A DNA stretch of 36,957 bases from Candidatus Zixiibacteriota bacterium (GTDB lineage Bacteria; Zixibacteria; MSB-5A5; JAABVY01; JAHJOQ01): contig JAGVNY010000157.1 in NCBI GenBank assembly GCA_020053015.1, forward strand, positions 1-36,957. Direction: 5' to 3'. Position numbers and translations under genes: made by a program. Below the pieces are notes generated by a model. The model was not told the origin of the DNA, ran no database searches, and was given only the letters and a program-made list of their open reading frames with translations. Of this stretch, positions 7,531 through 15,977 are shown in pieces. The stretch's first letter is position 1, and each line of letters begins with the position of its first letter.

Positions 7531-9006
7531 CTACTTGCCATAGGCTTGCCTCGATAGTTTGACCAACTCCCAGTAAGGCGGAAAGTACGAGTTCTTGACT
7601 CTGAAGTTTTGGATCAACGCGCTGACACTATCAGCAACAGCCTTCTGCCTTCGCGAAAACCACTGATTCTTGAGAGCAGCAATCGCTCCCATGCCTTCAG
7701 GTACCGGCCCCACCACGCCGAACCTGTTCAGAATGATGCTATAAGCTTTGGCAATTCTTGCTACCGGCAACATATAAGCATCGTACTCGAGCAGATCGCC
7801 CTCATCAGCCGCTTCAAGCATGACGTCAACCACCGCGTTGTCGACTCTGTCACGCACCAGTGTCTCTTTGTCTCTCCATTCCGCGACAACACGGAGTTGC
7901 GGGTCATACTCCAGATCAGACGGCTCCTGGGTAGTGAAATTCTCGACTCCGAATGCAGACAACCACATTCTCGTTCCGCTGCTTGAAATGTGCGACATGC
8001 CCTTCCATAGGTTGATTCCGACCGCAGAGTATGCTTCCGACACAACCTCAGAACAGAAGAGCTTTGAATGATCGCTTGCATTCATTTCAAAGTCGTATGC
8101 TACATGTCCTGACATGGCCTGTTGGAGAGCGGATTTGGCGGCTTCATGAGGAGTTGCTGGGTCGACTGTCGTCCCAGGTACATCCGTCCGCAGCCGGAGG
8201 ACCATTATCCTCAGTTTTGTGTCTCTGAAGTAGCGATCAGGGCTTGATACTACGACTCCGCACTCGATGTGTGCCTCGATGATCGACACAAGAGAGGTCG
8301 ATTCGTCAACGTGCACAAGTGCGGTATGGGAGAAGTTGCCGGGATAGTCATTTCCGCGGGCTATTAGCGCAGAAGTGGGCGCTCCTCCGCGGGATACAAG
8401 TATGTCTCCACTGCAAAGCTGAAGTCCGTTTACAGTCGCTGACGGTGTACTGCTCGGCATCACATTCTGGCTCACGATCCGCTCCGGAATTAGATCAGGG
8501 GGAGCTTGCAACATCACCTCTTCGACCGCCGTGCGACCGCCGTAGATAATCCTGTACATGCAGTCGCGCGTCGACTTGGAGTTCATATCCCATTGGATCG
8601 ACTGCTCTTTCAGAGAAGACCTCAGCGCAAAGAACTCGTTGGCGTAATCCGCAAGCCTGCTTGGGCACTGTGCCACAAGCGCTCCCAAAGTGAAGAACTC
8701 GTGCTCGACCTTTCTGAACACTGGCGATTCCGGACTCTGCGGTGTATTGCGAATCTCCGTAATCAAACTGTCCATCATCGCAAAGCCGGAATCGAGCGCT
8801 GGAGCTAAGTCGGTGCATCCGCATGCTCGTGCTTCATTGTATAGAGCTTCCAGGTCCGACCAATACTCATCCTGTCTCCAGGCAAATGCCGTCCGATCTG
8901 CGTTCTCAGGCGCTGCGTCTTCCGAATACGGTATGAGCAGTATTAGGTACATGGTTGCGATGAGGCCGATCCCAGCAAGCAGCGTTCTCATGCGATTGAT
9001 CTTCAT
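7531..9006 (-). CDS. YiiX/YebB-type permuted papain-like hydrolase, membrane-anchored (491 aa)
   Basis: An N-terminal hydrophobic segment (residues about 7-27) anchors or exports the protein. The middle part matches permuted NlpC/P60 papain-like proteins (PF05708 type): LCSGDILVSRGG near 197, then a His in NFSHTALV (H227), an acidic residue in IIEAHIECGVV (E244) and, downstream, the nucleophile in SKLFCSEVV (C318). In this permuted fold His precedes Cys, as seen here. Family members cleave amide or thioester bonds, of peptidoglycan peptides or lipids; the substrate here is unknown. Residues 35-190 and the C-terminal 150 are not recognised; the latter look helical. The gene is alone, facing the liv operon's back and divergent from the ABC exporter. 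No strong ribosome site is visible before the ATG at 9006. Confidence 0.7.
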   Translation of the reverse strand: MKINRMRTLLAGIGLIATMYLILLIPYSEDAAPENADRTAFAWRQDEYWSDLEALYNEARACGCTDLAPALDSGFAMMDSLITEIRNTPQSPESPVFRKVEHEFFTLGALVAQCPSRLADYANEFFALRSSLKEQSIQWDMNSKSTRDCMYRIIYGGRTAVEEVMLQAPPDLIPERIVSQNVMPSSTPSATVNGLQLCSGDILVSRGGAPTSALIARGNDYPGNFSHTALVHVDESTSLVSIIEAHIECGVVVSSPDRYFRDTKLRIMVLRLRTDVPGTTVDPATPHEAAKSALQQAMSGHVAYDFEMNASDHSKLFCSEVVSEAYSAVGINLWKGMSHISSSGTRMWLSAFGVENFTTQEPSDLEYDPQLRVVAEWRDKETLVRDRVDNAVVDVMLEAADEGDLLEYDAYMLPVARIAKAYSIILNRFGVVGPVPEGMGAIAALKNQWFSRRQKAVADSVSALIQNFRVKNSYFPPYWELVKLSRQAYGK

Positions 9007-9145
9007 ACTTGAGACGACGAGTTACGGTCCCGATCAAGCGGTACAATTCGACCGATTATCTTACAGAATCGAAATCACTGCAACCGTAATAATACATGTT
9101 TCAAGCAACCAAGCCGAGTCTTTCATGGGAATCGCAAGATATTAG

Positions 9146-9175
9146 TTGAACTTCACTGCTGTAATTTCGTATAGA
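9146..9175 (+). promoter_or_regulatory. Possible promoter of ABC exporter genes, near-leaderless
   Basis: TTGAAC (9146-9151) and TATAGA (9170-9175) are separated by 18 bases and resemble -35 and -10 boxes. The predicted start, about 9182-9183, falls immediately before the ATG at 9184, and no ribosome site precedes that ATG. The transcript could therefore be leaderless. Both hexamers are imperfect, so this is a moderate call. Confidence 0.4.
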
Positions 9176-9183
9176 CTCTGCAT

Positions 9184-10074
9184 ATGCTGACCGTTAAGAA
9201 CCTATCCAAGCGTTTCGGGAGTCTGACAGCAGTCGATTCGGTCTCGTTTCGGGTTCAACCCGGCGAGGTGTTCGGCTTGCTGGGTCCAAACGGCGCAGGC
9301 AAGTCAACTACGATCAACATGATCGTCGGCGTGCTCGTTCCGGACGGCGGCGCTGTTGAGATTAACTCGGGCGGATCACCCGTTGACCCTGGCGTGAGAC
9401 GCAACATCGGCAATGCTCCTCAATCATTGGCAATTTACGGAGACCTAACTGCAGAAGAAAACCTCCGCTTCTTCGGCCGCCTATACGGCCTTACCGGCGC
9501 TCGCCTTCGCGAACGCGTAGACTGGTCACTCGAACTTGCTGCGTTGACAGATCGAAAGGGCGATCGTGTGGACGTCTTTTCTGGTGGCATGCAGCGCCGA
9601 CTGAATCTGGCTTGCGCGTTAGTTCACGATCCCTCTCTGGTGCTTCTGGACGAGCCAACTGCGGGCGTTGACCCGCAATCACGAAACATGATCTTCGAGA
9701 AGATCGAACTGATGAAATCCGAAGGCAGAGCGGTCGTCTATACCACGCACTACATGGAGGAAGCTCAACGGTTGTGTGATAGGGTTGCCATTATCGACCA
9801 CGGCCGCATCCTCGACCTTGACAGCGTGGATGCCCTGATCGACCGGCACGGCGGAATTTCGAACATTACTATCGAGCTGGATCCTGACGCAGCAATCCCG
9901 ACCGATCTTCCGGGTCGGATCGAAGACCACTTTCTCCGGCTGGAATCTGATCGCCCGCTGGAACAGATAGCGCAAATCAGCGCACGCGGGCTGGTCTTCC
10001 GTTCGCTGCATGTCGAGCGGCCGGATTTGGAGCGTGTATTTCTGAATCTCACCGGACGGAGGCTGCGCGACTGA
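9184..10074 (+). CDS. ABC exporter ATP-binding protein, CcmA/NatA type (296 aa)
   Basis: A complete ABC ATPase: Walker A GPNGAGKSTT, the Q-loop region NAPQSLAIYGDLTAEENL, signature FSGGMQRRLNLA, Walker B LVLLDEPTAGVDPQ and switch H in VYTTHYMEEA. The C-terminal 80 residues after the nucleotide-binding domain fit exporters of the ABC-2/DrrA group. No ribosome site precedes the ATG. Its TGA shares one base with the ATG of the permease gene (TGATG), so the two are translationally coupled and form one transporter in the inner membrane. Likely substrates of such pairs include lipids, antibiotics or polysaccharides; nothing here picks one. Confidence 0.92.
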   Translation: MLTVKNLSKRFGSLTAVDSVSFRVQPGEVFGLLGPNGAGKSTTINMIVGVLVPDGGAVEINSGGSPVDPGVRRNIGNAPQSLAIYGDLTAEENLRFFGRLYGLTGARLRERVDWSLELAALTDRKGDRVDVFSGGMQRRLNLACALVHDPSLVLLDEPTAGVDPQSRNMIFEKIELMKSEGRAVVYTTHYMEEAQRLCDRVAIIDHGRILDLDSVDALIDRHGGISNITIELDPDAAIPTDLPGRIEDHFLRLESDRPLEQIAQISARGLVFRSLHVERPDLERVFLNLTGRRLRD

Positions 10075-11345
10075 TGCACGCTGTATTCACACTCGCCCTC
10101 AAAGACATTCTCCAACTGTGGCGGAACAAGTTCGGCCTCTTCTGGGTGATCGCTTTTCCACTGCTGATGGCGCTCTTCTTTGGCTCGATATTCTCGGGGG
10201 GCGGGTCCGCCGTCCGAACGATGAAGATTGCTTTCATTGAGAACCAGTCTTCTGATGCGCAGGCGTTTCTTGCCGAGTTGCAAAGATCAGAGGTGCTTGA
10301 CATTCGTCCCATGTCTCTCGATTCAGCACGAGCGTCAGTGGCGCGCGGCAGGCTGACCGCTTACATTCAGTTCATCCAGGCCGACGCTCGCCAGGCCAGT
10401 GTGTGGTCGCCGAGCAAGGATTCGATTCAGGTTGGGATTGATCCTTCGCGAAAGGCCGAGGCGGGTTATCTCCAGGGTCTGATCAGCCAGGCATACTTCG
10501 CTCGCATATCCCGCAAGTTCACCGATCCACAAGAATTTCGAAAAGAGATGAATCGAAGTTTGGAATCCATGGACTCGGCGTATGGACTGAGCGCTGAACA
10601 GAAGGGACTTCTCCGCGGCGCCTTCACACAGCTTGACACGTTTATGTCTTCCGTGAACGCGGCCGATTCAGCGAGCGCTCACGCCGGTAACCCGTTCGGG
10701 AGTCTCAATCTGAGTTTCACTGATGTTGCCAACGTCACAGTCGGACCTCGCAGCAGTTGGGAAATCACATTTCCGCAGTCCCTGCTATGGGCGCTGATAG
10801 GCTGCGCGGCGACTTTCGCATTGTCAATAGTGATGGAGCGAACACATGGGACCTATCTGAGGCTTCGTCTGGCTCCGATCAGTCGATTGCAGATACTCGC
10901 CGGCAAGGGGTTGGCGTGCTTCCTCTCATGCGTATTCGTTTGCACCACTCTGATGGCATTCGGAGCGATCGTCTTCCATGTCAAGATAAGCTCGGTGGTC
11001 TTGATGTCGCTTGCCATCATAAGCGCTGCGTTCTGCTTCGTAGGAATGATGATGCTGATAAGTGTCCTCGGAAAGAGCGAGCGCACTGTCATGGGCTCAG
11101 GTTGGTCGATTCTCCTGATATTCTCGATGATCGGTGGCGGGATGGTGCCATTGATGTTCATGCCACCCTGGATTGCATCACTGAGCAATCTGAGTCCGAT
11201 GAAATGGTGTGTTCTTGCGTTCGAGGGTGCCATCTGGCGTGGGTTCGCATTCGCTGATATGATCCTGCCACTGGCAATTCTCTGGTCCATAGGGTTTGTG
11301 GGGTTCTTCATCGGGACGATCGTATTGATCAAGTCCGAATCCTGA
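10074..11345 (+). CDS. ABC-2 type exporter permease (423 aa)
   Basis: A membrane protein with one N-terminal helix (FGLFWVIAFPLLMALFFGSIF) and a long extracytoplasmic domain, residues about 45-225. Five or so C-terminal helices follow. This is the YhgE/ABC-2 permease layout (PF12698). Family marks include the FPQSLLWALIGCAATFALSIVMERTHGTYLRLRLAPISR segment joining the domain to the helices, and a GGGMVPLMFMPPW stretch late in the protein. It overlaps the ATPase gene by one base and is presumably its partner. The extracytoplasmic domain suggests contact with an envelope substrate or partner, but no adaptor or outer-membrane gene adjoins it. Confidence 0.9.
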   Translation: MHAVFTLALKDILQLWRNKFGLFWVIAFPLLMALFFGSIFSGGGSAVRTMKIAFIENQSSDAQAFLAELQRSEVLDIRPMSLDSARASVARGRLTAYIQFIQADARQASVWSPSKDSIQVGIDPSRKAEAGYLQGLISQAYFARISRKFTDPQEFRKEMNRSLESMDSAYGLSAEQKGLLRGAFTQLDTFMSSVNAADSASAHAGNPFGSLNLSFTDVANVTVGPRSSWEITFPQSLLWALIGCAATFALSIVMERTHGTYLRLRLAPISRLQILAGKGLACFLSCVFVCTTLMAFGAIVFHVKISSVVLMSLAIISAAFCFVGMMMLISVLGKSERTVMGSGWSILLIFSMIGGGMVPLMFMPPWIASLSNLSPMKWCVLAFEGAIWRGFAFADMILPLAILWSIGFVGFFIGTIVLIKSES

Positions 11346-11528
11346 AGTCTGCAGCTCCTGTCCTTGCTCGAGAATTCATTTATCAAGTCCGCGAGATTCT
11401 ATCCGATAATGGAGGGGAGAGCAGTGATTCCATATGGCGTCACGCATCTCTTCTTCACTTCTCCGACCGATGGTCGGGAGTCTGTGCTTCTCGTCTGAAT
11501 TACAAAATTTGACTGGAGAGCAGCAATA

Positions 11529-12740
11529 ATGGCGGTAATAAGAGTCAACTTCGTGGGGCAGCAGGACATCGCGGACGATCTAACCCTTGGTTTTGCAAAG
11601 GACAAAGAGAAATGGGCGATTGCCTTCGCTTCCACTGGTGTCGAAGCGTTGAATCAAATGGATTCAAACGGCTGCGACGCAGTGGTAACGGAATTGCAGT
11701 TGCCGGACATGACCGCCAGTGAACTGCTCCGCAAAATACAGGATATCTACCCATCCGCCGCCAGACTCGTGCTTTCCGAGGCAGGGGACCGCAGGGCAAT
11801 GATTGGCTCGCTCGGCTCGGCGCATCAGATACTCAGCAAACCCTGCAATACCGACGCCCTCAAAGGACAAATCTCAAAATCGCTTTCAATGCGACTAGTG
11901 CTTAACGACGACAATCTGCACGCACGGATCGCAAGGGTCGACAAACTCCCGGTGCTTCCGAGCATTTATAACCAGCTTGTTCGGGAGATGCAGTCTGAGA
12001 GCGCTTCGATGCAGAAGATCGCAGCGCTCATTCGCCAGGACGTTGCAATCAGTGCACGCGTCCTTCAGATGATCAATTCGGCCTACTTCGGTGTCTCAAG
12101 GCACGTGGACAGCGTGATGCAAGCGGTGACTCTGCTGGGCTTTGATACCGTTAAGAGCCTCGTCCTGACGGCCGGTGTGTTCAGCCAGTTCAAGGATTCC
12201 GGACTGCAGGGCTTCCTGATCGACGAAATCTACAACCACAGCCTCTCTGTCGGCACCAATGCCCAGCACTATGCCAACGCATTCGGCCTGAGTCGCGGAC
12301 ACTCGGAGGAAGCGTTGACTGCGGGTACACTTCACGACATCGGCAAGCTGATTCTGGTCACGAATTTCGAGTCAGAGGTGAGGCAGATTATCAGCGTGAT
12401 GCAGGAATCCAAGCTTCCGCTTCATGAGGCTGAACGACAGGTGCTGGGAATCAATCACTGCGAGATGGGAGCCCACTTGCTTTCGCTTTGGGGCCTGTCG
12501 GATCACATTCTCGAAGCAGTCGCTTTTCACGATGCGCCGAGGGGCTCCGCTGACCAGGTCCCGAACATTCTTGCGGCAGTGCATATCGCAAATGCGTTCG
12601 ACCATGATCAACGCATGCCCGATAGGGACCCGAGATTCACGACAGCCGACACCGACTACCTTAACCAGATTGGCCTTGGCAATCAGCTCAAGTATTTGAG
12701 AGCTGTCTCGTCAGCCCCGCAGCCGGCACGGGTCAATTGA
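11529..12740 (+). CDS. HDOD-domain protein with degenerate receiver domain (403 aa)
   Basis: Residues 1-120 have a response-regulator receiver fold, but key residues are lost. The usual acidic pair is replaced by VGQQD, and the phosphoacceptor Asp position reads VVTELQLPDM, giving Glu55. The conserved Lys (LSKP, K104) remains. Residues about 135-350 form an HDOD domain: KLPVLPSIYNQLVREM, IRQDVAISARVLQMINSAYFG, AVTLLGFDTVKSLVL and an intact HD pair in TLHDIGKLIL (H269, D270). HDOD proteins relay signals in motility, cyclic-dinucleotide or stress circuits, often without enzymatic activity. GGAGAG lies about eight bases before the ATG. The Glu may mimic a constitutively phosphorylated state. No kinase gene adjoins it. 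Confidence 0.88.
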   Translation: MAVIRVNFVGQQDIADDLTLGFAKDKEKWAIAFASTGVEALNQMDSNGCDAVVTELQLPDMTASELLRKIQDIYPSAARLVLSEAGDRRAMIGSLGSAHQILSKPCNTDALKGQISKSLSMRLVLNDDNLHARIARVDKLPVLPSIYNQLVREMQSESASMQKIAALIRQDVAISARVLQMINSAYFGVSRHVDSVMQAVTLLGFDTVKSLVLTAGVFSQFKDSGLQGFLIDEIYNHSLSVGTNAQHYANAFGLSRGHSEEALTAGTLHDIGKLILVTNFESEVRQIISVMQESKLPLHEAERQVLGINHCEMGAHLLSLWGLSDHILEAVAFHDAPRGSADQVPNILAAVHIANAFDHDQRMPDRDPRFTTADTDYLNQIGLGNQLKYLRAVSSAPQPARVN

Positions 12741-12862
12741 TTGGCATGAGGCTGTCTGCCCTTCCCGCCACCGACAAGGACAGGCAAACTCACGGTCATC
12801 AGGTTTTCATCATCTCGCACCGGCGATAAACGTCTATCAGACTATTCCCCTGAGGAGCGATA

Positions 12863-13312
12863 TCAATTATCGGTCTTCTCCGTCACGGTTGTCTTTGGGT
12901 CCTTTTTGGTCTCCATGCATAGATCCATGCGGCTGTGTTCCGGACACCACTCCGTCACCATTCCGTCGATCTCGTATTTCACGACGTCGAGAGTCCGGGA
13001 ATTTGAATCGAAATAGCCGGTGACCTCAATCTGTGTCTGGTGCCTGCCGCCGCCCTTTATTAGCTCGACTGAATGGTCATTCTCCAAGAAGTTGACATAC
13101 TTGCCGTCAGCCAGTCTCAATGCATGCTTGTGGCCGAACACCTCGCACTGCGCATTGTCGTCGTTCAGCTTCTTCAAATCGCATGCGAGACAAGTCCATG
13201 TGCCCTTATATGTTCGCAGTTTCTTACCGCTATCGCTTGACTTGTCACCGGCGAATGCCGCGATCGCAAGGATGACCAGAAAGACCGTTGCAGTAGTGAT
13301 GATTCTACGCAT
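12863..13312 (-). CDS. Secreted Cys/His-containing protein of unknown function (149 aa)
   Basis: I do not recognise a named family. An N-terminal signal peptide (residues 1-21, ending IAAFA) is followed by a short domain with TWTCLACDLKK (C41, C44), QCEVFGHKHALRLADGKYVNFLENDHS (C56, H61, H63) and a beta-rich TQIEVTGYFDSNSRTLDVVKYEIDG segment. Near the end come WCPEHS and DLCM. The Cys and His pairs suggest periplasmic metal binding or disulfides. The ATG at 13312 has GGAGGAA five to six bases upstream, which rules out the longer frame that begins at 13555 and overlaps the previous gene. It is the last gene of the long minus-strand run and lies 175 bases after the orphan sensor domain gene, so cotranscription is possible but unproven. 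Confidence 0.7.
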   Translation of the reverse strand: MRRIITTATVFLVILAIAAFAGDKSSDSGKKLRTYKGTWTCLACDLKKLNDDNAQCEVFGHKHALRLADGKYVNFLENDHSVELIKGGGRHQTQIEVTGYFDSNSRTLDVVKYEIDGMVTEWCPEHSRMDLCMETKKDPKTTVTEKTDN

Positions 13313-13487
13313 CTTGATTCCTCCATGGAATTGAAGTTCAGCATACCGTATACCAGACAATACAACTCCTGGTTTAACCCCTATCGCAGGCACATGTTCC
13401 CGTCGCGACAAGATTAGTCCAGCGTCAAGGAGGGGCATTATTCGATGGCCGGAGAAATAGCGGTAGAACTTTGGGCCTGGAATATGT

Positions 13488-14276
13488 CTACTTGTTTGAC
13501 TGACCGTCAAACAGGACTGAAAACGGGCATCGCATACCGGGCGAGGAATTCGCAATCATGAGATACGTCCGGACCGGTATTCTATGCATCGGCACCTCTT
13601 CTGGCTCCTGATCTGCGTGGAAAGCGCACCAGACGGTTCCGCCGGTTGGCTCGCACGCAATGTCACCAAATTCCAAGTGTTGCGGGCGAGAGAACCTCAG
13701 AAGTGGGCAGTAGAGGATGCCGTTGATATTCGTCCCGAGAAAGACGAAATCGAGCATTTTCTTTGCGGCGCTGATGAACATGTCGTTGTCGATCTTGCGG
13801 AACAGCCCAATCTTTCCTCGGTCTGTGCTCTGAAGCGGCTGGTTGCTTGTTGCAGTCTGCCACTCATGGAAAATCTGCTGAGCTTGCTTGAAAAGCAGAA
13901 ACTGGGAGAATCTTCGGGCTAATGTGTACGCGAGCATCTCTGCCCCTTCGTTCGACTTCTCGCCTGCGATTGCCCGAAGGGGTTCGTGAAATTCGATGGA
14001 GCCAAAGCAATGATTCTTGACGCTGATTCCTGCTTTGTGAGGATTCGGCGATTCTCTGAATGATCTGGACCGAAATGTCTCGCATGCGAGTGTGATGCGC
14101 GTATGTCTGTCGAAAGGCTGAGGCCAGACTCGCTCAACCAAGTCTACAAGTTCTCGGCACGCGCCTCTTATTGTTATCGTCTGTCTGGCGAGGATGCTCT
14201 CAAGATCAGAAATGCAGGTCAGTTCGCGGTCTCTTTCCCGCAGAGAGTCCAGCAGCTCATGATTCTGATTAGACAT
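13488..14276 (-). CDS. Orphan sensory-domain protein related to the linked kinase's second sensor domain (262 aa)
   Basis: No enzymatic motif is visible. Residues about 35-135 (ACRELVDLVERVWPQP, FRSRSFRESP, GISVKNHCFGSIEF, then LAYTLARRFSQFLLFKQAQQ) follow the same order as residues 240-340 of the histidine kinase encoded at 23820-25559 (NAVELLPPAWLYPE, YSSTGFMKT, DIVVRDAQRGFVEV, IDTIAHELSIIVEQRQAE). That domain is common before HisKA domains, where it precedes the coiled coil. Here no kinase domain follows. Instead a second region (residues 150-250) has RKIDNDMFISAAKKMLDFVFLGTNINGILYCPLLRFSRP. It could be a stand-alone ligand sensor or an adaptor. It lies 89 bases after the FMN GltS-like gene on the same strand. 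Function unknown; the domain relation is my reading, not a computed alignment. Confidence 0.65.
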   Translation of the reverse strand: MSNQNHELLDSLRERDRELTCISDLESILARQTITIRGACRELVDLVERVWPQPFDRHTRITLACETFRSRSFRESPNPHKAGISVKNHCFGSIEFHEPLRAIAGEKSNEGAEMLAYTLARRFSQFLLFKQAQQIFHEWQTATSNQPLQSTDRGKIGLFRKIDNDMFISAAKKMLDFVFLGTNINGILYCPLLRFSRPQHLEFGDIACEPTGGTVWCAFHADQEPEEVPMHRIPVRTYLMIANSSPGMRCPFSVLFDGQSNK

Positions 14277-14365
14277 GCAACTTTGCAGCCTCAGCGACGG
14301 GCGGCAGACACTTGATCGCAGCGGCTGCCGCCAGTTACCCTGTAACAGTCGAGTGCTTCGTGGAG

Positions 14366-15955
14366 TCAGCTGTTGAGAATCAGCTCTATCTCAGCTTTGT
14401 TGACATCCATGATGTACTGTATGCCGCTGACCTCCGCGGCGTCCCGACTCAGCGCCGCTATGTCCGTGCGCGCTATATGCTCGAGACTGAATTTGCGAGC
14501 TCCGCACATGAGCTGACGAAGTCCTTGTGCCAGCCTCTCGTAGTATGTGTAGAGCCCGATTGCTCCGGTCGGCAGCGCCTCAAATGCGGCGTCACCCAGT
14601 TCCTTGCGAAGCTCTCCCGCAGTCACAAACACTTCGTCACGCGTGCTGCCGAATCGCTCCACGTATACCGGCAGCTCGTGGTTGTTCATCGCAATCCCGA
14701 TTGTCTTGCCGACCATCGCCGCAGCGATGGGACCCCTCGCCATGCCTGCCATCTTCACATATGGTGCGCCGATAGCGATGGCCTTGAATATCTGATCCTC
14801 AAATGTGAATCCTCCAGCGAATATCAGGTCAGCAACGTATTCTTTCTTCTCGGCAAGCTTCTTTGTGTACAGATATGCAAGTGTGTGAAGCTCCACCGGT
14901 GGCACGCCCCATTCATTCATCATGCGCCACGGGCTCATGCCAGTTCCGCCGCCCGCGCCGTCAAGCGTCAGATAGTCAATCTTGTATTTCGATGCGAATT
15001 TCACTGCGCGAGCAACGTCTGCCGGCACATATGCTCCTGTCTTCAGAGCAATGTGCTTGGCGCCGGCCTTACGAAGCTCCTCGACTCGCTTGGCAAATCC
15101 CTCTTCAGAGACCATGCCGAGGCGGGAGTGCCGCTCGAATTCCTTAAATGACCCCCGTTCGAAGGACTTGATTACGTTAGGATCGGTTGGATTGGGCAGA
15201 ACGATATAGCCGCGCTCGTACAACATTTGAGCCTTCTTCAGACTCTTGATTTTGACCTCGCCACCGATGTTTTTCGCTCCCTGCCCCCACTTGAGCTCCA
15301 CTACGCTTGCGCCGAGCTTCTCGATCGCGTACTCCTGCACGCCGAGCCGGGTGTCCTCCACGTTGGCCTGTACAATGATGGCACCGTATCCATCGCGCTG
15401 GTAATCCTTGTACAGCTTCACTCTTCTCTTGAGATCGACTGTATCAACGACCCGGCCGTTTTTCAGAACGGCTTCGGAGTCCATGCCGACCACGTTTTCG
15501 CCTATGGTCAGCCCTGTACCTGCGAGAGCTGATCCGATCGCAAGGCCTTCCCAATTGTTCTTGGCGATATCGGTCGATCCGATCCCGGGGATTATCCACG
15601 GCAGACGGAATTTGATCCCCTTGTCCCGTCCCATCTTCACTTCGAGATTGACGTTGGGGAAAATCGCCTTGTCGCTGTCAGCCTCGATACCAAATGCTCC
15701 GACAGCCGTGCCCATTATGTTGAAGTGAGAATAGTCGATCGGATACGACTTCTCGGAAGCCGTCGTTATCACCCCGAACGGTTGCGGATAGATCACTTCG
15801 TGGCCGCGATATGCCGACTTGCCGATCTCGCACATTCCTATACAGCCATCTACGCATGTGACGCACATTCCCGAGTTCGGCGTGATTGAATCCTCGGTGC
15901 GGTTCTTAGTGAGCGTAGCCGCCGATGAGTTTATTCTCGAGTAAGTCCACGACAT
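14366..15955 (-). CDS. FMN-binding glutamate-synthase-like oxidoreductase (529 aa)
   Basis: The protein matches the FMN-binding synthase barrel of glutamate synthase (GltB central part), with SFKEFERHSRLGMVSEEGF, HIALKTGAYVPADV, the glycine-rich TLDGAGGGTGMSPW and the phosphate-binding IFAGGFTFEDQIFKAIAIGAPYVKMA. It lacks the N-terminal glutaminase domain. The Cys triad that holds the 3Fe-4S cluster in true GltS, normally just after the glycine/phosphate region, is also absent. An N-terminal Cys set, C31-x2-C34-x3-C38-x3-C42, could bind an Fe-S cluster instead. The ATG at 15955 has GGAGG seven bases upstream; a longer frame from 15997 would overlap the preceding gene. It starts 22 bases after the NuoG-like gene and is surely in its operon. 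Substrate unknown; it may take electrons from the NuoF::GltD complex. Confidence 0.87.
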   Translation of the reverse strand: MSWTYSRINSSAATLTKNRTEDSITPNSGMCVTCVDGCIGMCEIGKSAYRGHEVIYPQPFGVITTASEKSYPIDYSHFNIMGTAVGAFGIEADSDKAIFPNVNLEVKMGRDKGIKFRLPWIIPGIGSTDIAKNNWEGLAIGSALAGTGLTIGENVVGMDSEAVLKNGRVVDTVDLKRRVKLYKDYQRDGYGAIIVQANVEDTRLGVQEYAIEKLGASVVELKWGQGAKNIGGEVKIKSLKKAQMLYERGYIVLPNPTDPNVIKSFERGSFKEFERHSRLGMVSEEGFAKRVEELRKAGAKHIALKTGAYVPADVARAVKFASKYKIDYLTLDGAGGGTGMSPWRMMNEWGVPPVELHTLAYLYTKKLAEKKEYVADLIFAGGFTFEDQIFKAIAIGAPYVKMAGMARGPIAAAMVGKTIGIAMNNHELPVYVERFGSTRDEVFVTAGELRKELGDAAFEALPTGAIGLYTYYERLAQGLRQLMCGARKFSLEHIARTDIAALSRDAAEVSGIQYIMDVNKAEIELILNS

Positions 15956-15977
15956 TGCTTGTCCTCCGTTATCACAC

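Noticed and set aside
12741-12862. Bidirectional terminator between the convergent HDOD and secreted-protein genes
   Set aside because: I could not find a convincing hairpin with flanking T-runs in this spacer.
14312-15151. A 279-codon plus-strand frame opposite the FMN GltS-like gene
   Set aside because: It is antisense to a strongly conserved coding frame; composition is Cys/His-rich in the way shadow frames are, with no ribosome site.
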